This document shows, piece after piece, positions 1-8,421 of a stretch of 64,000 nt of DNA; within the stretch, counting starts at the first letter, position 1, and each line of letters begins with the position of its first letter. The notes beneath the pieces were generated by a model. The model was not told the DNA's origin. It saw only the letters and a program-made list of their open reading frames with translations, and did not search any database. A program made the position numbers and the translations under genes. The stretch covers positions 868,001 to 932,000 of the forward strand of contig NZ_JAEUAO010000001.1 in assembly GCF_019511375.1 (NCBI RefSeq). Reading direction: 5' to 3'. The DNA comes from Rhizobium herbae (GTDB taxonomy: Bacteria > Pseudomonadota > Alphaproteobacteria > Rhizobiales > Rhizobiaceae).

Positions 1-681
1 GGCGATCTCGATCCGGCAACGACAACTGGCGCCTGGGCCGGCGAAATCGGCCAGGTACAGATGTTGCCGGAGGACATTATCGCTCAAGGCGTCGATGGCG
101 ATGGTGACGGCCACGTGAACCTCAAACAGAGCACGCCGGACGCGATCCTGACGGCCGCGAAGTTCATCAAGAGCCTCGGCTTCACGGCCGGCCAGCCATG
201 GATCCAGGAAGTGAGCCTGCCGGAAAATCTGCCCTGGGAGAAGACCGGCTTGCAGTCCGGCATGACCGCCGGCGACTGGTTCGCACTCGGCGTCAAGCCG
301 CGCGACGGCAACACCACGTTTTCGCAGCTTCCCGCCTCGGTGGTCGTCCCACAGGGGCGCCATGGCGTTGCCTTCATGACCTATCCGAACTTCAACATCT
401 ATCTCGAATGGAACCAGTCGTTCATCTACACGACTTCTGCCGCCTATTTCGCCACCCGCCTTGCCGGCGCGCCGCCCTATGAGAGCGGCAATCCTGAACA
501 GGGATTGAGCGACGAGCGCATGAAGGCGCTTCAGGTGAAACTTCAGACCATGGGCCACGATGTCGGCAAGATCGATGGCATCCTCGGTTCCGGTACGCGC
601 GCCGCGCTGCAGAAGGAACAGCTGCGCCTTGGCCTGCCGGCTGACGGCTGGGCGACGGAGACGGTTCTCAACGCTCTTTAA
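1..681 (+). CDS. Lytic murein transglycosylase with C-terminal peptidoglycan-binding domain (5'-truncated)
   Basis: The frame is open from the first base, so the N-terminus lies left of the window; 226 residues are visible. The segment AWAGEIGQVQMLPEDI is the core of the MltB-type (SLT_2) lytic transglycosylase fold, whose catalytic Glu would be further upstream. The last ~55 residues (RMKALQVKLQTMGHD, then GSGTRAALQ) form a PG_binding_1 repeat. Enzymes of this type cleave the MurNAc-GlcNAc bond of periplasmic peptidoglycan and leave 1,6-anhydro ends. The 3' end overlaps the convergent antiporter gene by 14 bp. Family assignment is firm; paralogue assignment is not possible from the fragment. 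Confidence 0.9.
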   Translation, partial: GDLDPATTTGAWAGEIGQVQMLPEDIIAQGVDGDGDGHVNLKQSTPDAILTAAKFIKSLGFTAGQPWIQEVSLPENLPWEKTGLQSGMTAGDWFALGVKPRDGNTTFSQLPASVVVPQGRHGVAFMTYPNFNIYLEWNQSFIYTTSAAYFATRLAGAPPYESGNPEQGLSDERMKALQVKLQTMGHDVGKIDGILGSGTRAALQKEQLRLGLPADGWATETVLNAL

Positions 682-1984
682 CGTCTGTCTCACGCACGCC
701 GTGCATACGCGCCCGCCGCCGGTGGTGGCGGGCAAGGCGCAACGCCCGGTACCGCAGGCGAAGCGACCAACGGGCGTCCGCGAGCGCTGCCCCTCCCTTC
801 GACACCTCGCTCAGTTCGCGCGCATAGGCGATTGCAAACGCCTCGCGGTAGGTCGAAAGATGCTCGGAAGCGATGTTCTCCAGCCGGTGCATCACGCTGA
901 CCCACACCGGCGATACCAAGAGTGTGACGGCGGTAACAGCGATTGCGACCTTGTAGGTATCGAACTGCAGCACGCCGGCGCTCAAGCCGGCAGCCGCCAG
1001 CACGAAGGAGAATTCGCCGATCTGCGCCATCGACAGGCCGGCGATCAAGGCGATCTGCGGTGACGATCCGGTCTTTCTCAGGAGGAAGATGTTGAGCACC
1101 GTCTTGGCGGCAATGACGATCAGCGCGGCACTGAGGACCGACCAGAAATTCTCGCCGATGAAGGTCAGGTCGATCAGCAACCCGATCGACAGGAAGAACA
1201 CCACTAAAAGCACGCTCTGGATCGGCTCGATCACCGGGATGACGCGGCTTCGCAGGGTGGAATTGCCGATGACGATGCCGGACAGAAAGGCGCCATAGGC
1301 GGGCGACATGCCGGCAAGGCCGGAAATCGCCGCCGCGCCGAAACAGACGGCAAGTGCGCCGAGCGCCAGGATCTCGACCTTGTCCTCGACCGCCTCGCTG
1401 AACGGAATCCTGAGTTTTCCATGCCGGCCGAACCACCATAGCAAGGCGGCAAGGATGGTGATGGCGATCAGCATCTTCACTGCGATCGCGGCGATCCGCA
1501 TGTCCTCGCCACCGAGGCTCGAAACAAGGATCAGCATCGGTACCACGGCGATATCCTGGGCGATCAGTACGCCGACGGCAATTCGCCCTGTTTCGCTGCG
1601 CAGTTCGCCCATATCCTCCAGCATCTTCATAGCAACGACGGTGGACGACATGGCGATGACGAAGCCGAGGATCAGCCCTTCCGCCAGGCTGGCCCCTGTA
1701 ATCAAGGCAATCAGGCCGGCGGCCATGATGGCGGCGACAACCTGGCCGCCGGCGACAAGCAGCGCCTGCCTCAGGCTGAGCACGAAAGCCTTGATCGAGA
1801 GCTCCATGCCGATGAAGAACAACAGGACGACGACGCCCATCTCGGCAAGTAGCGTGACGTTGCCGCTGGAGGAGATGAAGCCGAACCCGGTCGGCCCAAG
1901 CGCGACGCCCGCCAGGATGAAGCCGACCAGCGGCGGCTGACGCAGACGCAGGAAGCCCAGCCCGAGCAGCGCTGCGACCGCCAC
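668..1984 (-). CDS. Monovalent cation:proton antiporter, CPA2/KefB-like, without RCK domain
   Basis: A 438-residue polytopic protein with about 12 hydrophobic segments. The motif QPPLVGFILAGVALGP is typical of the CPA2 Na+/H+ exchanger domain (PF00999). The C-terminus is a short basic tail (HHRRRARMHG), with no TrkA-N/RCK nucleotide-binding domain, so this is a bare exchanger rather than a full KefB/KefC channel. The annotated start is a GTG with no clear ribosome site. The frame stays open upstream to about 2158 and encodes a plausible continuation of TM1 (GLIPIAIVVAVAALLG), yet that stretch contains no in-frame ATG, GTG or TTG. The true start is therefore uncertain. Substrate is unknown. 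Confidence 0.85.
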   Translation of the reverse strand: MAVAALLGLGFLRLRQPPLVGFILAGVALGPTGFGFISSSGNVTLLAEMGVVVLLFFIGMELSIKAFVLSLRQALLVAGGQVVAAIMAAGLIALITGASLAEGLILGFVIAMSSTVVAMKMLEDMGELRSETGRIAVGVLIAQDIAVVPMLILVSSLGGEDMRIAAIAVKMLIAITILAALLWWFGRHGKLRIPFSEAVEDKVEILALGALAVCFGAAAISGLAGMSPAYGAFLSGIVIGNSTLRSRVIPVIEPIQSVLLVVFFLSIGLLIDLTFIGENFWSVLSAALIVIAAKTVLNIFLLRKTGSSPQIALIAGLSMAQIGEFSFVLAAAGLSAGVLQFDTYKVAIAVTAVTLLVSPVWVSVMHRLENIASEHLSTYREAFAIAYARELSEVSKGGAALADARWSLRLRYRALRLARHHRRRARMHGVRETDVKER

Positions 1985-2167
1985 GACGATCGCGATGGGA
2001 ATAAGCCCCTGCCCCTCATGCGCGGCAGCGGCGATGGATTGTGTCGTCAGCGGCTCCAGCGGATCGTCCTCGTGTCGATGGCCAAGCTCAGGAATCGGGT
2101 GGATAAATCCCGTTTCAAGCCTTACCCCTCGGTATGTTCCGAATGAACCGGGGGAAGGTCAAGTCGC

Positions 2168-3100
2168 ATGCACGCAAAAACGGATGGATTGCATTACCGG
2201 ATGACACCGGCCACCTGGGGCCTTCTGGCACTGCTGGGGCTGATCTGGGGCGGTTCGTTCTTCTTTGCGCGCATCGCCATCCAGCATGTGCCGGCCTTGA
2301 CGCTCGTTCTGTTGCGCGTGGCGCTCGCGGCCCTGGCGCTGCACATCTATGTGTTCGGCCGTCACGACATCTATCGCGAGTTCAAGGCGCGCTGGCCGCA
2401 ATTTCTGCTGCTCGGGTTGATCAACAATGCCATTCCGCACACGCTCATCTTCTTTGGCCAGACGCAGATCGGTGCCGGCCTCGCCGCGATTCTCAATGCC
2501 ACGACGCCGGTCTGGACCGTCTTGATCGCCAATGTGCTGACGCATGACGAGAAGCTGAGCCTTGCAAAGATCGCCGGCTGCCTGCTTGGCCTTGCCGGAA
2601 CGGCCGTTCTGATTGGGCCGAGCGCCTTGCCCGGGCTGCAATCAGGCGAAGGCATCCCCCTCTGGGCGCTGCTTTTTCCGGTCATTGCGGCAATCAGCTA
2701 TGGTTTCGCCGCGACATACGGCAAGCGCTTCAGGGGACTGGCGGCGCCCGTGTCCGCGGCTGGGCAGCTGACCGCGTCGACGCTGATCATGTTACCGCTC
2801 GCTCTGGCCATCGACACGCCCTGGCGACTGCCGACGCCGCCGATCACCTCCGTCGTCGCGGTGCTTGCCCTGGCGCTGATCTCCACGGCCTACGGCTATA
2901 TCCTGTTCTTTCGGATCATGAGCCGTGCGGGTGCGACGAACACCTCGCTGGTGACGCTGCTGGTGCCGCCCAGCGCGGTCCTGCTCGGTTACCTGTTCCT
3001 CGGGGAAACGCTCGAGCCGACGGACATCGCCGGCATGCTGCTGATTGCCGCCGGACTGGTGGTGCTGGACGGCCGCATCCTGCCTTCCCGTCGACCTTGA
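2168..3100 (+). CDS. EamA/DMT-family transporter
   Basis: A 310-residue integral membrane protein with two EamA repeats, each about five TM helices (residues roughly 12-145 and 165-300). The opening GLLALLGLIWGGSFFFARIA is the usual first-helix signature of drug/metabolite exporters. A strong ribosome site (GGGGGAAGG at about 2150-2158) lies 9 nt before the chosen ATG, which favours it over the in-frame Met 11 codons later. Proteins of this family export amino acids, metabolites or toxins across the inner membrane; the substrate cannot be read from sequence. It is divergent from the antiporter and followed by a long AT-rich spacer. Confidence 0.88.
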   Translation: MHAKTDGLHYRMTPATWGLLALLGLIWGGSFFFARIAIQHVPALTLVLLRVALAALALHIYVFGRHDIYREFKARWPQFLLLGLINNAIPHTLIFFGQTQIGAGLAAILNATTPVWTVLIANVLTHDEKLSLAKIAGCLLGLAGTAVLIGPSALPGLQSGEGIPLWALLFPVIAAISYGFAATYGKRFRGLAAPVSAAGQLTASTLIMLPLALAIDTPWRLPTPPITSVVAVLALALISTAYGYILFFRIMSRAGATNTSLVTLLVPPSAVLLGYLFLGETLEPTDIAGMLLIAAGLVVLDGRILPSRRP

Positions 3101-3359
3101 AAAGGGCTGGATTGCGCATTCCCTGCAAGCGGAAATGTCTCTTTTTGGTCACTCACCGCGCATTTCAGTGCGTTACATTAACGAAATCGAAGACATTGTG
3201 AAAAAAATGTGGCAACGTTTAAAGTTGTTTTTATTCAGCATGTTAACCCTGTGCATAACGGTATTTTAAGCATAAGGTACCGCAGCGCAGCATAACTTTT
3301 TCTTTCACCCGTGACATTTTCACCCTATGTTTCGTGCGTTAACGCAAGGAGGGCCGGTT
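3101..3359. other. AT-rich leader region upstream of the small membrane peptide
   Basis: This stretch after eamA has clearly lower GC than its surroundings and holds no convincing ORF. It contains runs of A and T, a GCGTTAACGC palindrome near 3336-3345 and several TTAAC elements. It probably carries the promoter of the 25-residue peptide gene, but no unambiguous -35/-10 pair was identified. Confidence 0.4.
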
Positions 3360-3437
3360 ATGGGAATTACACATTCTTTGAATGTCCTCATGATAAGTGC
3401 AGCGTTCGTTTTCGTAGCAACCATGCTTTTCATCTGA
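3360..3437 (+). CDS. 25-residue single-span membrane peptide
   Basis: A 25-codon ORF that starts MGITHSLNVLMISAAF and ends in TMLFI. It is preceded by a near-perfect ribosome site (AAGGAGGG, 3346-3353) six bases before the ATG. The peptide is one hydrophobic helix with a short polar N-terminus, as in many bacterial small membrane proteins. It sits alone in an AT-rich spacer of about 500 bp between eamA and metF. Function is unknown. The match of initiation site, hydrophobicity and isolation makes coding likely, though conservation cannot be tested here. Confidence 0.6.
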   Translation: MGITHSLNVLMISAAFVFVATMLFI

Positions 3438-3474
3438 AAACGTCAGGCGAACAGTCCAATCGGTAAAGAAGGAC

Positions 3475-3480
3475 TATAAT
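3475..3480 (+). promoter_or_regulatory. Consensus -10 box (TATAAT)
   Basis: A perfect TATAAT lies 7 bp before the proposed start of a short transcript that ends at the terminator near 3583. No good -35 hexamer is visible 16-18 bp upstream, so promoter strength is uncertain. Confidence 0.35.
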
Positions 3481-3486
3481 ACCGTA

Positions 3487-3583
3487 AACCAATTGCAGCA
3501 TGCTAATCGCTCTACCGAGCACGGCAAGGCAACGCTGCCAGACGACAAAGCCCTTGAAACCGTTCGGTCTCAAGGGCTTTTTT
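3487..3583 (+). ncRNA. Candidate small RNA ending in an intrinsic terminator
   Basis: About 97 nt between a TATAAT box and a classic intrinsic terminator on the plus strand. The interior has a GGCA...TGCC local stem and no ORF with a ribosome site. It is convergent to metF. It could instead be only the 3' UTR of the 25-residue peptide mRNA. Similarity to the named alpha-proteobacterial sRNA families could not be checked. Confidence 0.35.
3548..3583 (+). terminator. Rho-independent terminator
   Basis: AAGCCCTTGA pairs with TCAAGGGCTT. The stem continues through ACC/GGT around a GTTC loop with one A-C mismatch, then a run of six T. The T-tract is only on the plus strand, so it terminates rightward transcription 26 bp short of the convergent metF stop codon. 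Confidence 0.85.
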
Positions 3584-3608
3584 CTGTCCGGATGCCGATG
3601 CAATCCGC

Positions 3609-4535
3609 CTACGCGGCAGCACCCGCTGCGCGGGCCGCGGCGCCAGCCGGGGCGGCCCGCTCAAACCCGACGAGATCGCAAACCGCAGCGACGAGCGGCG
3701 ACCGGTTCATCGTATAGACATGGAAATCGCGGATACCACGACGGGCGAGATCGACGATCTGCTCGGCAGCAATATGGGTTGCCTCCTTGAAGCGCTCCTC
3801 CGGGCTCTCGTCGAGATGGGCCAAGCGGGCGACAACGACCTCGGGAATCCGCGCGCCGCACAGCCCGGCAAACTTGCTGACCTGCGCCAGATTGTTGATT
3901 GGCAGGATGCCCGGAACGACGGGTATGGTGATACCCGCGCGCCGCACGCGTTCGAGATAGCGCTCGAAATCATTGTTGTCGAAGAAGAACTGGGTCAGTG
4001 CGCGGGTTGCGCCGCTGTCGACCTTGCGCTTCAGCATATCGATATCGGTGGCGACGTCCGGGCTTTCGGGATGTTTTTCCGGATAAGCGGACACGGAAAT
4101 CTCGAAGTCGCCTCTGCCCCGGATCGCCGCGACCAACGCGGCCGCGTTTTCGTAACCGCCCGGAAAGGGCTCGTAGCGAGCGCCGATCCCTCCCTGGGGA
4201 TCACCGCGCAGGGCGACGAAATGCCGAACCCCACCGTCGATGAACTCGCTGACGATCGCATCCACCTCGCCCTTGGCGGCGCCGACACAGGTCAGATGGG
4301 CGGCCGTGTTCGGAAAGCCGGCCTCGTGGATCATCCGCCGCACGGCCGTCAGGGAGCGCGCCTTGGTTGAGCCACCGGCGCCATAGGTCATCGTCACGAA
4401 TGCCGGTTTGAAGGCTGCGAGATTCTCGACGGTCTGGAACAATTGCGTTTCCATCTCGTCATTCTTGGGCGGGAAATATTCGAAGGAGAGCCTCAGATTG
4501 CCGCGTTCGGCCGGGTAAAGGGTGTGTATCGGCAT
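3609..4535 (-). CDS. metF: 5,10-methylenetetrahydrofolate reductase
   Basis: A 308-residue cytosolic flavoenzyme that reduces methylene-THF to methyl-THF for methionine synthesis. The N-terminal SFEYFPPK motif carries the Glu used for flavin and folate chemistry. HLTCVG, FVALRGDP, SVSAYPEKHP, TQFFFD and PGILPI follow in the order expected of the TIM-barrel family. The start chosen is the ATG at 4535, 7 nt after GGGAGG; an in-frame ATG six codons upstream lacks a ribosome site and lies inside the preceding gene. It begins one base after the arsR-methyltransferase stop codon, so the two are co-transcribed and probably coupled. The Ala-rich tail is not part of the fold. Confidence 0.95.
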   Translation of the reverse strand: MPIHTLYPAERGNLRLSFEYFPPKNDEMETQLFQTVENLAAFKPAFVTMTYGAGGSTKARSLTAVRRMIHEAGFPNTAAHLTCVGAAKGEVDAIVSEFIDGGVRHFVALRGDPQGGIGARYEPFPGGYENAAALVAAIRGRGDFEISVSAYPEKHPESPDVATDIDMLKRKVDSGATRALTQFFFDNNDFERYLERVRRAGITIPVVPGILPINNLAQVSKFAGLCGARIPEVVVARLAHLDESPEERFKEATHIAAEQIVDLARRGIRDFHVYTMNRSPLVAAVCDLVGFERAAPAGAAARAAGAAA

Positions 4536-4536
4536 G

Positions 4537-5565
4537 TCATGGCCTCCCGGCATAGGCTAGGGCTTTGCCGCCCTCGGATAAATCCGCGACCGTGGTCTGC
4601 CGCTGGTCGCGGGCAAGCCATATGGTCACGGTCAACTGGCGGTCGCGATCCTTTTCCGGGGCTAGATCGACAACCTCTTCGACACTGAGACCGGCCTTCT
4701 CCAGCCATTCGGCCATGGTCTGGCGCGAAAAGCCCAGACGCATATGGGCATGGTCGTCGCGCAAATATTCCAGCGTGTGCGGGGCGAGATCGATGATCGC
4801 CAGCCGGCCGCCGGGCGACAGCATGCGGGCGGCCTCGGCGATCGCCGCTTCCGGCTGCTGCAGAAAGTGCAAAACCTGATGGATTGTGACCAGGTCGAAC
4901 TGGCGCCCGTCCAGCGGCAGGTTGAAGATATCACCATGCCGGATGGAAGCCTTGGTGATGCCTGCCCGATCCAGGTTGGCGCGCGCAACGGCCAGCATGT
5001 CGCGGCTTGCATCGACGCCGACGCCACGCCGGTAGAGCCCTTCGAACAGTTGCAGAATGCGCCCCGTGCCGGTGCCGAGATCGAGCAGCCCATCAACCGG
5101 TTCGCTGCCGACGACCTTTTTCAGCGCCGCCTCGACATCCGCCTCGCTCACATGCAGGCGGCGCAATTCGTCCCATTCGGCCGCATTGCGGCTGAAATAG
5201 GCCTGCGCCTTCTCCGAGCGCGCCTGCTTCAAAGCCGCCAGCCGCTCTGCGTCGCGCGTCAACACCGCATCAGAGACGCTGGAAGCGGCCAGGAGATCGC
5301 GCACCAACGCTACCCCCGCCCCCTCGCCTTTCAGGCGAAAATAGGCCCAGGCACCTTCCTGGTAGCGATCGATCAGCGCCACTTCGGCGAGCAGTTTCAG
5401 GTGGCGGGAAATTCGCGGCTGCGATTGTCCGAGAATTTCGGTAAGATCGGTGACGGTCAGGTCGCCGGCAGCCAGCAAGGCGAGAAGACGCATCCGCGTC
5501 GGCTCTCCCGCCGCCTTGAGGACGTCCACCAACGCGTCCAGTCCAAGCCCTTGCTCTCTCGCCAT
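4537..5565 (-). CDS. ArsR-family regulator fused to a SAM-dependent methyltransferase domain (SamR-like)
   Basis: A 342-residue fusion. Residues ~15-85 form an ArsR winged helix (LGQSQPRISRHLKLLAE is the recognition region). Residues ~150-310 form a class I methyltransferase with LDLGTGTG at 161-168. It lacks the CxC metal-sensing motif of metalloregulators. Alphaproteobacterial proteins of this architecture are predicted to control S-adenosylmethionine and methionine genes, with the methyltransferase fold sensing SAM or SAH. Its tight link to metF and a perfect inverted repeat over its own start region support autoregulation. The start is the ATG at 5565 behind GAGGGTGG; the ATG at 5577 and TTG/GTG codons further up are alternatives. 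Confidence 0.88.
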   Translation of the reverse strand: MAREQGLGLDALVDVLKAAGEPTRMRLLALLAAGDLTVTDLTEILGQSQPRISRHLKLLAEVALIDRYQEGAWAYFRLKGEGAGVALVRDLLAASSVSDAVLTRDAERLAALKQARSEKAQAYFSRNAAEWDELRRLHVSEADVEAALKKVVGSEPVDGLLDLGTGTGRILQLFEGLYRRGVGVDASRDMLAVARANLDRAGITKASIRHGDIFNLPLDGRQFDLVTIHQVLHFLQQPEAAIAEAARMLSPGGRLAIIDLAPHTLEYLRDDHAHMRLGFSRQTMAEWLEKAGLSVEEVVDLAPEKDRDRQLTVTIWLARDQRQTTVADLSEGGKALAYAGRP

Positions 5566-5580
5566 TGCCACCCTCATCAA

Positions 5581-5602
5581 CACATAAAGATATGTTTATG
5601 TG
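5581..5602. promoter_or_regulatory. Operator-like inverted repeat before arsR-methyltransferase/metF
   Basis: CACATAAA and TTTATGTG are perfect 8-bp arms separated by GATATG, 16 bp upstream of the chosen start codon. AT-rich palindromes containing AAAGATAT cores are expected for ArsR-type regulators of SAM metabolism in alphaproteobacteria. Autorepression is inferred. Confidence 0.6.
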
Positions 5603-5661
5603 ATTTTCACGGCGGTCGCAAGATGAAATGTGGCGCAATGACGCAACGTTCACAAATGGAA

Positions 5662-5685
5662 AAGGCGGCCAAATGCAGCCGCCTT
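5662..5685 (-). terminator. Rho-independent terminator after ettA
   Basis: On the minus strand AAGGCGGC and GCCGCCTT form an 8-bp stem with an 8-nt loop, followed by a short T-tract. It lies 48 bp past the ettA stop codon. Confidence 0.7.
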
Positions 5686-5733
5686 CCAGTTCACAATCCG
5701 AACACGCCGAAGAGGCGGCTCGTGGGCTTGTCC

Positions 5734-7383
5734 TTACCGGGTCAGACGCTTGTAGCTGACGCGGCTCGGATTGACCGATTCCGGGCCGAGGCGGCGGATC
5801 TTGTCTTTCTCGTAGTCCTCAAAGTTGCCTTCGAACCATTCGACGTGGCTATCGCCCTCGAAGGCGAGGATATGGGTGGCAAGACGGTCGAGGAACATGC
5901 GGTCGTGGCTGATGATCACGGCGCAGCCGGCAAAATTTTCGAGCGCGATTTCCAGCGCCGCCAGCGTTTCGGTGTCGAGGTCGTTGGTCGGTTCGTCGAG
6001 CAGGAGCACGTTGCCGCCGGCCTTCAGCATCTTGGCGAGGTGAACGCGGTTGCGCTGACCGCCGGACAGGTTGCCGACCTTCTGCTGCTGGTCGGTGCCC
6101 TTGAAGTTGAAGGCGCCGCAATAGGCACGCGAGTTCATGTCGAACTTGCCGAGCTTGATGACTTCGGCACCGCCGGAAATCTCTTCCCATACGGTCTTGT
6201 TGCCGTCCAGCGCATCACGGCTCTGGTCGACATAGCCGAGCTGCACGGAATCGCCGATGCGGAAGGTGCCGCTGTCCGGCTTCTCCTGACCGGTGATCAT
6301 CCGGAACAGGGTCGTCTTGCCGGCGCCGTTCGGGCCGATGACGCCGACGATGCCGCCCGGCGGCAGCTTCAGCGTCAGACCGTCGATCAGCAGGCGGTCG
6401 CCATAGCCTTTCGAGATATTGTCCATCTCGATGACAACCTGGCCGAGCCGCTCGCCGACCGGAATGATGATCTGCGCGTCGCCGGGACGGATCTTTTCGG
6501 CCGCTTCGACCAGTTCGTCATAGGCCTTGATACGCGCCTTGGACTTGGCCTGGCGGGCCTTCGGGCTGGACGCGATCCACTCCTGCTCGCGGCTGATCGC
6601 CTTGCGGCGGGAGGCATCCTCGCGGTTTTCCTGCTCCATGCGCTTGGCCTTGGCAAGCAGGTAGGCCGAATAGTTGCCTTCATAGGGAATGCTGCGCCCG
6701 CGGTCGAGTTCGAGGATCCAGCCCGTGACGTTGTCGAGGAAGTAGCGGTCGTGGGTGATCATCATCACGGCGCCCGGATACTGGCGCAGATGGTTTTCCA
6801 GCCAGGCGATGGTCTCGGCGTCGAGATGGTTGGTCGGTTCATCGAGCAGCAGCAGGTCCGGCTTCGACAGCAGGAGCTTGCAGAGCGCCAGGCGGCGGCG
6901 CTCACCGCCGGAGAGCGTGGTCACGTCGGCATCGCCGGGAGGGCAGCGCAGCGCGTCCATGGCCATTTCGACCTGATTTTCCAGGTCCCAGAGGTTCTGG
7001 CCATCGATGATGTCCTGGAGCCTGGCACCCTCTTCCGCCGTCTCGTCGGAATAGTTCATCATCAGTTCGTTGTAGCGCTCGAGGATGGCCGTCTTGTCGG
7101 CAACGCCTTCCATGACGTTTTCCATCGCCGTCTTGGTCGGATCGAGTTGCGGCTCCTGTGCCAGGTAGCCGACGGTCGCGCCCTCAGCGACCCACGCCTC
7201 GCCGGTAAATTCCTTGTCGAGGCCGGCCATGATGCGCAGCACGGTCGACTTACCGGCGCCGTTCGGGCCGAGGATGCCGATCTTGGCATCCGGATAAAAC
7301 GACAGATTGACATTCTCCAGCACCTTCTTGGTACCGTAGGACTTGCTCAGCCCGGACATATGATAGATGAATTGACGTGCCAT
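5734..7383 (-). CDS. ettA: Energy-dependent translational throttle protein EttA (ABC-F ATPase)
   Basis: A 549-residue cytosolic protein with two ABC ATPase domains and no membrane segment. The first Walker A is GPNGAGKST at 39-47, with a following LSGGERRRLAL signature and LLLLDEPTNHLD Walker B. The second copy has GPNGAGKTT, LSGGQRNRVHLAK and LLLDEPTNDLD. A charged linker (RKAISREQEWIASSPKARQA) separates them and is characteristic of EttA. EttA binds the ribosomal E site and gates entry into elongation according to the ATP/ADP ratio. Length and motif order match the family. It stands alone with its own terminator. Confidence 0.96.
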   Translation of the reverse strand: MARQFIYHMSGLSKSYGTKKVLENVNLSFYPDAKIGILGPNGAGKSTVLRIMAGLDKEFTGEAWVAEGATVGYLAQEPQLDPTKTAMENVMEGVADKTAILERYNELMMNYSDETAEEGARLQDIIDGQNLWDLENQVEMAMDALRCPPGDADVTTLSGGERRRLALCKLLLSKPDLLLLDEPTNHLDAETIAWLENHLRQYPGAVMMITHDRYFLDNVTGWILELDRGRSIPYEGNYSAYLLAKAKRMEQENREDASRRKAISREQEWIASSPKARQAKSKARIKAYDELVEAAEKIRPGDAQIIIPVGERLGQVVIEMDNISKGYGDRLLIDGLTLKLPPGGIVGVIGPNGAGKTTLFRMITGQEKPDSGTFRIGDSVQLGYVDQSRDALDGNKTVWEEISGGAEVIKLGKFDMNSRAYCGAFNFKGTDQQQKVGNLSGGQRNRVHLAKMLKAGGNVLLLDEPTNDLDTETLAALEIALENFAGCAVIISHDRMFLDRLATHILAFEGDSHVEWFEGNFEDYEKDKIRRLGPESVNPSRVSYKRLTR

Positions 7384-7474
7384 ATAGCGACTGCTCCGAC
7401 GGAATGGGATTTTGCCCGCTATGTAGGCGAATTATCCCGGCGGAGCAATGAAGAAACCGGCTTGCCTCAGCCAT

Positions 7475-8230
7475 TCATTGAACGCCCGCGGCGTCAACGG
7501 TCCCCCTGCCGCATTTGAAATCGGTATCGCCGGCGGCCAGGATCAGAGGCGACAGGCCAGCACCTGCCGATACATCCCCGGAAAGTCCGATCGTCAATCC
7601 GGTGATCACATTGCGATCACCCGCCTTCTGGCAGCGCATCCGCACGCGTTCGCCCGCCCCCTTGCCGAAACTCTTGTCGAAGGCCTGCTTGATCTCGCCT
7701 TCCGTCACCTCTTGTCCGAGGCGAGCGGTAAACAGGGTTCGCACCGCCGAGCCGTTGAGTTCGTCGAGAAGACGCAGTTGCATGGCGAAATAGTCCTGCG
7801 CCGTGCCGCCCTGGCAGGTGCCGCTGCGCAGCCATTGATGCCGGTCGAGGCCCGATTGCGTTCCCGGCATGGCGATCAAGAGTTTCGCCTGCGTTTCCTC
7901 AGCCATCGCCAGCTGCGGCAGCTCCAGCCAGTCGCCTTTCCTGTCGCGCGCACGAATATCTGCCGCGACACCGCAATAACTCTTCTTCATCGGCCAGAGA
8001 CCATGCAGGGAGAAATGCGTCGCATCATAGCGGTCGGCCGTCTGCCCGACGCATTCCTTGCGCTTCGGCCGCGTCTCGCAGAAACCCGGTTGCCAGCTGA
8101 CGGCGAGAATATATTGCGTTTTTCCGCTCGTCGCCGCCTTGTCATCGGCAAGCACCGGATATGCGATCATTGCTGCCAGCACCGCAAGTCCCGCACGGCT
8201 GAGAAAGCCTGTAAAGATATTCCCTTGCAT
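7475..8230 (-). CDS. Exported ribonuclease T2-family protein with degenerate second active-site motif
   Basis: A 251-residue protein with a Sec signal peptide (cleavage expected near VLA-DD, residue 28). The first RNase T2 motif is intact (FSLHGLWP, His76), and Cys pairs of the fold are present. The second motif, normally HExxKHGTC, reads HQWLRSGTC at 131-139. Gln replaces the catalytic Glu and Ser replaces the second catalytic His. The protein may have lost RNase activity, or use a modified mechanism, while keeping the fold for RNA binding. It is periplasmic by prediction and is transcribed away from the downstream lipase gene. Confidence 0.85.
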   Translation of the reverse strand: MQGNIFTGFLSRAGLAVLAAMIAYPVLADDKAATSGKTQYILAVSWQPGFCETRPKRKECVGQTADRYDATHFSLHGLWPMKKSYCGVAADIRARDRKGDWLELPQLAMAEETQAKLLIAMPGTQSGLDRHQWLRSGTCQGGTAQDYFAMQLRLLDELNGSAVRTLFTARLGQEVTEGEIKQAFDKSFGKGAGERVRMRCQKAGDRNVITGLTIGLSGDVSAGAGLSPLILAAGDTDFKCGRGTVDAAGVQ

Positions 8231-8421
8231 CGAAAGCCCTCCAGAAACAAGAACAAAACATGATCATTTAGAGACTAAAACGGGAAAAATGCAACCTTGA
8301 ATCTATATCCGCCCGAACTTTCCTGACCTGATGCGAAACGAGCACCAAGCAGCGATTGCCTTTCGCTGATAAATCAAGTTGATAGCGGGGACGTGCTGGA
8401 ACTTCGCCTGGGAGGATTGGC

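Noticed and set aside
4744..7518. 924-codon plus-strand ORF
   Set aside because: It is a shadow frame over ettA and the arsR-methyltransferase gene; its translation has no recognisable domain.
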